From CAWEEP01 sp963808125 (GTDB taxonomy: Bacteria; Chloroflexota; Dormibacteria; Aeolococcales; Aeolococcaceae): DNA of 30,189 bases. The first letter of the stretch is position 1, and every line of letters starts with the position of its first letter. Where the stretch lies: NCBI GenBank assembly GCA_963808125.1, contig CAWEEP010000010.1:1-30189 (forward strand), written 5' to 3'. The translations under genes were made by a program, and so were the position numbers. The notes beneath the pieces were generated by a model. That model was not told the origin of the DNA and did no database searches. It saw nothing but the letters and a program-made list of their open reading frames with translations. Shown piece by piece: positions 24,920 through 30,189 of the stretch.

Positions 24920-27008
24920 TCAGTCCAGGTCGAAGACGGCACGGTAGCCGTGCATCGCCTCACGCAGCGGCGCGTAGGCGGTGAGCTCGGGATCGCCATC
25001 CAGCCAGCCCACGGCGGCGGCGCGGGCGCGCTGGGCCAGGGCGACGTCCAGCAGGTCGGCGGCGCGCATCTCGGGAAGGCCATGCTGGCGCAGACCGACC
25101 ACCTCGCCGGGGCCCCGGAGGCGGAGGTCCAGCTCGGCGAGCTCGAAGCCGCTCTGCGTCGTCTCCAGCGCGCGCAGCCGTTCCGACCCGTCCGGGTCCG
25201 GCTCGCCCTCGAAGAGCAGGCAGTGGGCCTGATGCCGGTCACGCCCCACCCGCCCGCGCAGCTGATGGAGCTGGGCGAGGCCGAACCGTTCCGCCGCCTC
25301 GATGACCATGATGGCGGCGTTGGGGACGTCGACACCGACCTCGACCACCGACGTCGCCACCAGGATGTCCGCCCCGCCGGAGGCGAAGCGGGCCATCCGC
25401 TCCGCCTTCTCCCGCGCCGGCATGCGTCCGTGGAGCATCTCGACGCGGAGATCGGGAACACCTCCTCCGCCAGGCGCTGGTGCTCGGCGGTCACCGCCTT
25501 GGCGCCGAGGCTGTCCGATTCCTCGATCAATGGGCAGATGACGAAGGCCTGCCGGCCCTCCCCGACCTGGCCGCGGATGAACGTGTAGGCGTCGTCGCGC
25601 CGGTCGGGGGGCACCACCCGCGTCTCCACGGAAGGCGCCCGGGGGGCATCTCGCGCAGCTCGCTGAGGTCGACGTCCCCGTACAGGGTGAGGGTGAGCGA
25701 CCGGGGGATGGGGGTCGCCGTCATGGCCAGGAAGTTGGGCACGGCGCGTGCCTTGAGGCGCAGCCTCTGACGCTGGGCGACCCCAAAGCGGTGCTGCTCG
25801 TCGACGACGACGAGGCCGAGGCCGCTGAAGGCGACGTCGTCCTCGATGAGCGCGTGGGTTCCCACCACCAGGGCGTCGTGGCCGGCGGCGAGCCCATCGA
25901 GGATCTCGCGGCGGGCTCGGTTGCCGTGCCGCCCAGCAGGAGGCGCGGGGGAAGGCCGTGGCCGGAGAGGAGTGGTCAAGCGTCGCGTAGTGCTGGCGGG
26001 CGAGGATCTCGGTGGGCGCCATGACGGCGGTCCGGCCGCCGGCGCGATGCGTCATCAGCGCCGCCAGGGCGGCCACCACCGTCTTGCCGCTGCCGACGTC
26101 GCCCTGGAGCAGCCGGTTCAACGGCCCCGGGTCGGCGAGGTCGGTGAGGATCTGGTGGGCGGCGATGCGCTGGCCGTCGGTGAGGCGGAAGGGAAGGCTC
26201 TTGGTCAGGGCCCTCGCCACCTCGGCGTCATAGGGGGCGACGAACCCCGTCGAGCGCAGCCGACGCCGCCGCGCCCTCTCCGCGGCGAGCTGGAGCAGGA
26301 AGAGCTCCTCGAAGGCCATGCGCTCCCGGCCGGCGTCGGCCGACGGCTGGTCGTCGGGGACGTGCACCTGCCGCAGCGCCTCGCCCACCGGCATCAGCCT
26401 CTGCGCCTGGCGGACGGTCGGCGGCAGCCGGTCGGGGATCCGGTCCGCCACCGGCAGGTACCGGGCGATCAGGCTTCTGAGGAAGGCGGAGGTGAGCTTC
26501 TCAGTCTCGGGGTACACCGCCGCCAGGCGTCCGACATGGCGCTGCGAGGGCCCGGCGCGCTCGAACGTCGGGCTCTGGAAGGTGAGGCCATGGAGCGACC
26601 GCTTGAGCTTCCCGCTCACCAGAAGGTCGATGCCGACCTTCAGCTGGGCGCCCAGGTAGGGGTGGTCGAACCAGACGGCGCCGACCTCGGCACCGTCCTC
26701 CTCCAGCGTCGCCTCGACAAGCGCCACGCCTCGCCTGGGACTGCGCCGGACCCGCACGCTGGCCACCCGGACCCGGGCTGTCTGGACCATCCCCGGGGTC
26801 AGATGCCGGACCGGCGTGACATCCCGCGTATCCTCATAGCGGCGAGGCAGATGCAGCAGAAGATCGGCAAGAGTGACGATGCCCAGCCGGGCGAGGCCCC
26901 TGGCCCGGGCGGATCCGACCCCGGACAGCCGCTCCACCGGCGTCTCCGGGGGCAGGGCGGGGGATGGATGAGCATCCGGCCCATCTCCTGGTCCCGGGCA
27001 TCCGTCAT
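24920..27008 (-). CDS. recG: RecG helicase, second copy (several frameshifts)
   Basis: Copy of recG. Walker A GDVGSGKT, LRGRVGRDRHQAHC and most other motifs remain, but the frame changes at about 26,960, 25,975-25,930, 25,630 and 25,450. An 820-residue apparent ORF arises because the shifts lead from recG into rsmD; this is not a fusion gene. Arm 1's unbroken 697-residue version is the correct one. Confidence 0.88.
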
Positions 27009-27122
27009 GCGGCGGGGACCACCGGACCGTAACAGGTCGGTGATGTCTCAGAATTCAATCGCGTCATTCAGCATACTTGGCTGGCCCACCATGGATGGTA
27101 CATGTCTCCTGAGGACCCTCCA

Positions 27123-27791
27123 GTGAACATGCGACGCCTCGGTCCACGCCCCGCCCGCCGCCGTCGCCGCGGAATGGCGGCCCAGGGAATGGTCGAGTTC
27201 GCCCTCGTGGGCGGGATCTTCTTCTTCGTTCTCTTCTCCACGGTGAACGCCGGGCTGTTCCTCTACGACCGCAACTCGATCTCCTACGCCGCCGACGTCG
27301 GCATCGCGGCCATCGCAGCCGAGGGCAACTGCGCCGCCTATGCGGCCGGGACCACCTGCGTCCAGCCCCCCGCCGGATGCCCGGCAAGCAATGCGGATGA
27401 CGTGGGCATCTGCCGCATGGACGCCGCCGGCCTCACCAGCCAGCCGCTGCTCACCGTGACGGAGATCGACATCTGGCGTGAGACGGCGGGCAGCAACACC
27501 TGCAACAGCACCGGCAGCGGCTCCGGAGGCAACCAGCCGTGCAACGACAGCACCTGCGACACGTCGCAGGATGGGCCGGGCACTGGGACTGCGCCGTGTG
27601 AGGACAGTTACACGGCGACCGGAACGCAAGTTGGCAACGACAACTGGCCGCCCAAGATCCGAAATGTGAATCAGTCGACGGCGCCTGACTTCGCCCGGCT
27701 CGTCGTCACCTACACGTACACGTTCGCCGGCACCAACGCAAGCTTCCACCTGACCGACTCCACGGTCTTCCGGCTGGAACCCCAGCAGTGA
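27123..27791 (+). CDS. TadE-like protein, second copy
   Basis: Copy of the operon's first TadE-like gene, unbroken here: AAQGMVEFALVGGIFFFVLF helix, then the cysteine-rich exterior domain ending TDSTVFRLEPQQ. The only evident protein change is Arg instead of Cys in the basic N-terminus, with the charged residue more typical before a TadE helix. The ATG of the next gene overlaps its stop (TGATG). Confidence 0.7.
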   Translation: MNMRRLGPRPARRRRRGMAAQGMVEFALVGGIFFFVLFSTVNAGLFLYDRNSISYAADVGIAAIAAEGNCAAYAAGTTCVQPPAGCPASNADDVGICRMDAAGLTSQPLLTVTEIDIWRETAGSNTCNSTGSGSGGNQPCNDSTCDTSQDGPGTGTAPCEDSYTATGTQVGNDNWPPKIRNVNQSTAPDFARLVVTYTYTFAGTNASFHLTDSTVFRLEPQQ

Positions 27792-28369
27792 TGCGGCCCC
27801 TCCGCCGCCGCTCCCGGGGCCAGTCCGTGGTCGAGCCCGCGATCCTCTTCCCCGTCATGGTCGTCCTCTTCCTGGGCGCATGGACCGCCGCTGACCTCGT
27901 CGCCGACAACAACACGGCGATCCAGGCGGCTCAGGAGGGGGCCTTAAATGCAGCCGAGCTCGGCGACGGCTCGACCCTGGGCACCGGTGTCACCGTGAAC
28001 CAGGTCGACACGGCGATCATCGAGCAGATGCTCCCCGTCCTCCACAGTCAGTTCACCAACGCCGTCATCAACGAGATCGACATCTACCGACCTGTGGGCT
28101 CCGGCAACGACTGCACCTTCGGCAACTCGAACTGCCCGCCAGACAATGGCGCCTACATCCCCGGTGACCCCATCGACCAGTGGCCGATCAGCGGCACCGC
28201 CATCGGCACACCGACCCTCTCCTACCCGCTCACCCTGCGCGACCAGCTTCACCCCTTCGAGTCGGAGCTGGGCGTGCGGGTCAAATTCACATACACCTCG
28301 CCAACGATGAGCGTGTTCACCCAGACGGACTACCAGTACACAGTCGTCCGGCTCGCGCCGGAGGAGTGA
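27791..28369 (+). CDS. TadE-like protein, second copy
   Basis: Copy of the second TadE-like gene, unbroken but with several substitutions relative to arm 1: GQSVVEPAILF for GQSLVELAILF, EGALNAAELG for EGARYAAELG, PVGSGND for PGGSGND, and FESELG for FELELG. Arm 1 matches the TadE consensus better (a proline in the membrane helix is unlikely), so arm 2 probably carries errors here. Confidence 0.7.
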   Translation: MRPLRRRSRGQSVVEPAILFPVMVVLFLGAWTAADLVADNNTAIQAAQEGALNAAELGDGSTLGTGVTVNQVDTAIIEQMLPVLHSQFTNAVINEIDIYRPVGSGNDCTFGNSNCPPDNGAYIPGDPIDQWPISGTAIGTPTLSYPLTLRDQLHPFESELGVRVKFTYTSPTMSVFTQTDYQYTVVRLAPEE

Positions 28370-28374
28370 TTCCC

Positions 28375-29202
28375 ATGCGCCCATACCGTCACCGAGTATC
28401 GTGCGCGGCGAGCGCGGCCAGGTCATGGTCATCTTCGCATTGGTGTCTCTGGTGCTCTTCGCCATCGTCGGCCTGTCCATCGACGCTGGCATGAGCCATC
28501 TCGCCAGCGACCAGGTCGAACGGGCCGCAGGCGCCGCCGCCTTGGCCGGCGCGGCCGATCTGCCCGGTGAGTACAACAGCGCGGAGAACGCTGCCCTGGT
28601 CGAGGCGGCGCGCAACAACTTTTCGCGAGCCTCATCGACCTGCACTCAGGCGGCGGGACCGTACCCCTGCGTCGTCACCTCGCAGCCGCCCAATACCACC
28701 AACCAGCTCGAGGTGACCATCTCGGTCACGGTGCCCACCACCTTCCTCAAGCTGCTCGGCTTCGGGTCGCACATTGTCACCCGCTCGGCTATCGCCGAGT
28801 ACCTCCCTCCCATCGCCCTGGGCCAGCCGGGTACGCAGCAGGGCAGCACGCTGTCGCAGCTGGGCAGCGCCAACAACTTCTACTTCGAGCGCACCGAGGG
28901 CTTTGGCAATCCGCGCTCCGAAGGTGACCCCTTCACCCCGTCGCCCGACGACGCGGTCAACGCCTGCGGCCCGCAGAGCGACTGTGACGCGATGGTCGCC
29001 CCCTACGTGCAGCCGATCAGCCCGGCCAGCGGAACCGAGCTTTACTTCCCGGCGTACAACCTCAACTACAACGGCGGCTACAACTACCTCATCACGCTCG
29101 GTCCTGGGCAGTCCGCGGACGTCCAGGTCTACGACGGGCGTTCGCGCCCGACAATGGCGACGACGCCACCAACAGCACCTACAACTACCACGAGGACGAC
29201 GG
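28375..29202 (+). pseudogene. TadG-like protein, second copy, truncated at the chimeric junction
   Basis: The first ~275 codons of the TadG-like gene. A T is missing near 28,401 (CGAGTATCG against CGAGTTATCG), so the N-terminal motif RGERGQVMVIFALVSLVLFA is out of frame with ATG 28,375. Another indel near 29,140 (GACGGGCGTTC against GACCCGGCGTTC) breaks the end. At 29,202 the gene stops matching and foreign sequence follows; the remaining ~1.15 kb of the gene is absent. Confidence 0.75.
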
Positions 29203-29595
29203 TTCTCTCATCTCTCAACAGACCTTGCAATAAGAGCGATTCAAAAGCCCTTGTTCACAGACCTGAACGATTTCAGTTCCTGCGCGCTTACGCCAACAGG
29301 TATTAACAAGCCGATTAAAAGGCAAATCCAGAGTATGCGCTTTGACATAGGATCCTCCTTTACAGCGTGCCTATGGATACATGCTACTATGGCATCATTT
29401 TTGCTGGATAGAGAATGTCTTCATTCGACATAGTGGATAAAATCCGCTCAGCAACAAGTCTGGCTCCAGCAGATCCTTTCGGTCTGACCTTTTCCCGGTA
29501 TCTTGCCTATATCGAGGGGCTTCGCAGTGACGTCGGTCACACTTCGCGTAATCGAGGGATTTAAAGCGAAGGTGGGGGGCCAGGTGTCAACCTGC
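29203..29595 (+). other. Low-GC foreign segment between the repeat and ctaD
   Basis: About 390 bp of much lower GC than everything before it. There is no homology to either arm and no recognised gene beyond one short ORF (29,415-29,564). TTTACA (29,359) and TACTAT (29,385) are promoter-like but 20 bases apart. A further junction to the ctaD-like segment probably lies near 29,565-29,595, because the oxidase similarity begins abruptly there. Confidence 0.6.
29415..29564 (+). CDS. Short ORF of 49 residues, unknown
   Basis: Opens at ATG 29,415 after AGAG and ends at TAA 29,564. Its sequence looks protein-like (SSFDIVDKIRSATSLAPADP, then FGLTFSRYLAYIEGLRS) rather than random. Not recognised. It may be the N-terminal piece of a longer gene cut by the next junction, since the last residues (GHTSRNRGI) precede the oxidase segment directly. 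Confidence 0.3.
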   Translation: MSSFDIVDKIRSATSLAPADPFGLTFSRYLAYIEGLRSDVGHTSRNRGI

Positions 29596-30189
29596 ATGTG
29601 GTTTTTTGAACCGAATACCTTTAATCAGTTGACCACCATGCATGGCATCATCATGGTGTTTGGGATGGCAATGCCGGCGTTTGTCGGACTGGCGAACTGG
29701 CAGTTACCGATGATGTTAGGCGCTCCCGATATGGCATTACCGAGAATGAATAACTGGAGTTTCTGGATTTTGCCGTTTGCTTTTTCTATTGCTGGCAGCA
29801 CGATGTTTATGAAAGGCGGCGGTCCTAATTTCGGTTGGACGCTCTATGCGCCACTCTCTTCCACTTATGCACCACCGAGTACCGACTTTTTAATTTTTGC
29901 GATTCACATGATGGGGATCTCTTCTATTATGGGATCGATTAATATCATCGCCACGATATTAAATATGCGCGCGCCGCAAATGAAATTGATGCAAATGCCT
30001 ATTTTTGCCTGGAGTTGGTTGATCACCGCTTTTTTATTGATTGCAATAATGCCGGTGTTAGCGGGTGCGGTAACGATGATTTTAACCGATCGTCATTTTG
30101 GCACCAGCTTTTTTGATGCTGCCGGTGGTGGCGATCCGCTGTTATATCAAACATGATTTTTGGTTTTTTGGTCATCCCGAAGTGTACGT
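29596..30189 (+). CDS. ctaD: Cytochrome oxidase subunit I, internal fragment (frameshift near 30,150)
   Basis: About 195 residues from the middle of a haem-copper oxidase subunit I. Visible landmarks: FFEPNTFNQLTTMHGIIMVF, MPAFVGLANWQLPMMLGAPD, MALPRMNNWSFWILPFAF, GGGPNFGWTLYAPLSSTYAP, FAIHMMGISSIMGSINIIA, WSWLITAFLLIAIMPVLAGA and LTDRHFGTSFFDAAGGGDP. An extra A at 30,149-30,151 causes a false stop; without it the frame continues to FWFFGHPEVY, the CuB-His and cross-linked Tyr motif. The N-terminal helices are missing because the segment begins at a junction, and the C-terminus lies beyond the window. A/T-ending codons and low GC make it foreign to the rest; the sequence resembles proteobacterial, probably gammaproteobacterial, CtaD. 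An inner-membrane, proton-pumping terminal oxidase subunit. Confidence 0.85.

Larger units (their letters stand above)
19719..29202 (-). repeat. Arm 2 of the ~9.5 kb inverted repeat
   Basis: Reverse complement of 9,880-19,383, about 20 bases shorter because of indels. It begins inside rnc immediately after the loop at 19,384-19,718, and the start of the match (CAGGCCCAGGCGC) is also a plausible continuation of the loop sequence, so the junction has microhomology. It ends at 29,202 inside the TadG-like gene, where the sequence changes abruptly to low-GC DNA. Arm 2 keeps fabD, rpmF, acpP and the TadE-like genes largely intact but breaks recG, coaD, rsmD, fabG and the TadG-like gene. Confidence 0.95.

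Noticed and set aside
24475..26937. 820-residue RecG-RsmD fusion on the minus strand
   Set aside because: It arises from indels in arm 2; arm 1 shows two separate genes with their own stop and ribosome site.
9880..29202. The inverted repeat as a composite transposon or natural segmental duplication
   Set aside because: No transposase or target-site duplication is present, the arm ends fall in the middle of genes, and each arm holds different frame-breaking indels in essential genes. A fold-back chimera is simpler.
29203..29595. Plasmid, phage or att-site boundary at the low-GC junction
   Set aside because: No integrase, tRNA end or direct repeat is seen at the border, and the flanking ctaD is an internal fragment, so a chimeric join fits better.
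1..30189. CRISPR arrays, tRNA or rRNA genes, riboswitches, replication origin
   Set aside because: No spaced short direct repeats, cloverleaf-like clusters, rRNA segments, known aptamer patterns or DnaA-box clusters were seen on either strand.

Overview
Most of the window (about 1-29,202) is one very GC-rich bacterial genome with strong G/C third-position bias. Gene content (ribosomal protein L32 with zinc-ribbon cysteines, rsmD-coaD, fabD-fabG-acpP-rnc, TadE/TadG-type pilus proteins and an sHdr-like sulfur cluster) fits a high-GC Actinobacteriota or Chloroflexota/Dormibacterota-type lineage; the sequence alone does not decide which. The last ~1 kb (29,203-30,189) is much lower in GC and ends in a proteobacterial-looking cytochrome oxidase subunit I, so it is foreign to the rest.

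Region 1 (1-7,486) looks like a sulfur/electron-transfer locus. It holds the 5' part of an ETF beta subunit (minus), a divergent cysteine-desulfurase-like class V aminotransferase, a convergent DsrE2-type protein, then a tight plus-strand operon: DsrE-like, HdrB-like, HdrA-like, a protein in the sHdrH position, and a fused HdrC-HdrB-like iron-sulfur protein. This resembles the sHdr sulfur-oxidation system, but without a separate C1 gene, with C2 and B2 fused, and with no TusA or lipoate-binding protein in view.

Region 2 (7,455-11,961, all minus) is a pilus/secretion operon read as TadE-like, TadE-like, TadG-like, a small protein, a lipoprotein, a 44-residue membrane protein and a ~107-residue protein, with short gaps or stop/start overlaps.

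Region 3 (12,076-19,718, plus) is housekeeping: recG, rsmD, coaD, a DivIVA-like coiled-coil gene, rpmF, fabD, fabG, acpP and rnc, largely overlapping.

Region 4 (19,719-29,202) is region 3 plus the start of region 2 again, in reverse complement. The window is a ~9.5 kb inverted repeat (arms 9,880-19,383 and 19,719-29,202) around a 335-bp loop of rnc. The arms differ by scattered substitutions and many single-base indels. These break different genes in each arm, and combining the arms restores intact frames (for example the DivIVA-like gene). Single-copy genes in regions 1 and 2 carry the same kind of indel. The most economical reading is a fold-back chimera plus uncorrected sequencing error, joined at 29,203 to unrelated DNA; it is probably not a natural duplication.

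The most biologically interesting part is therefore the sHdr-like cluster with its ETF, desulfurase and DsrE neighbours, together with the divergent promoters that share a symmetric -10-like motif.
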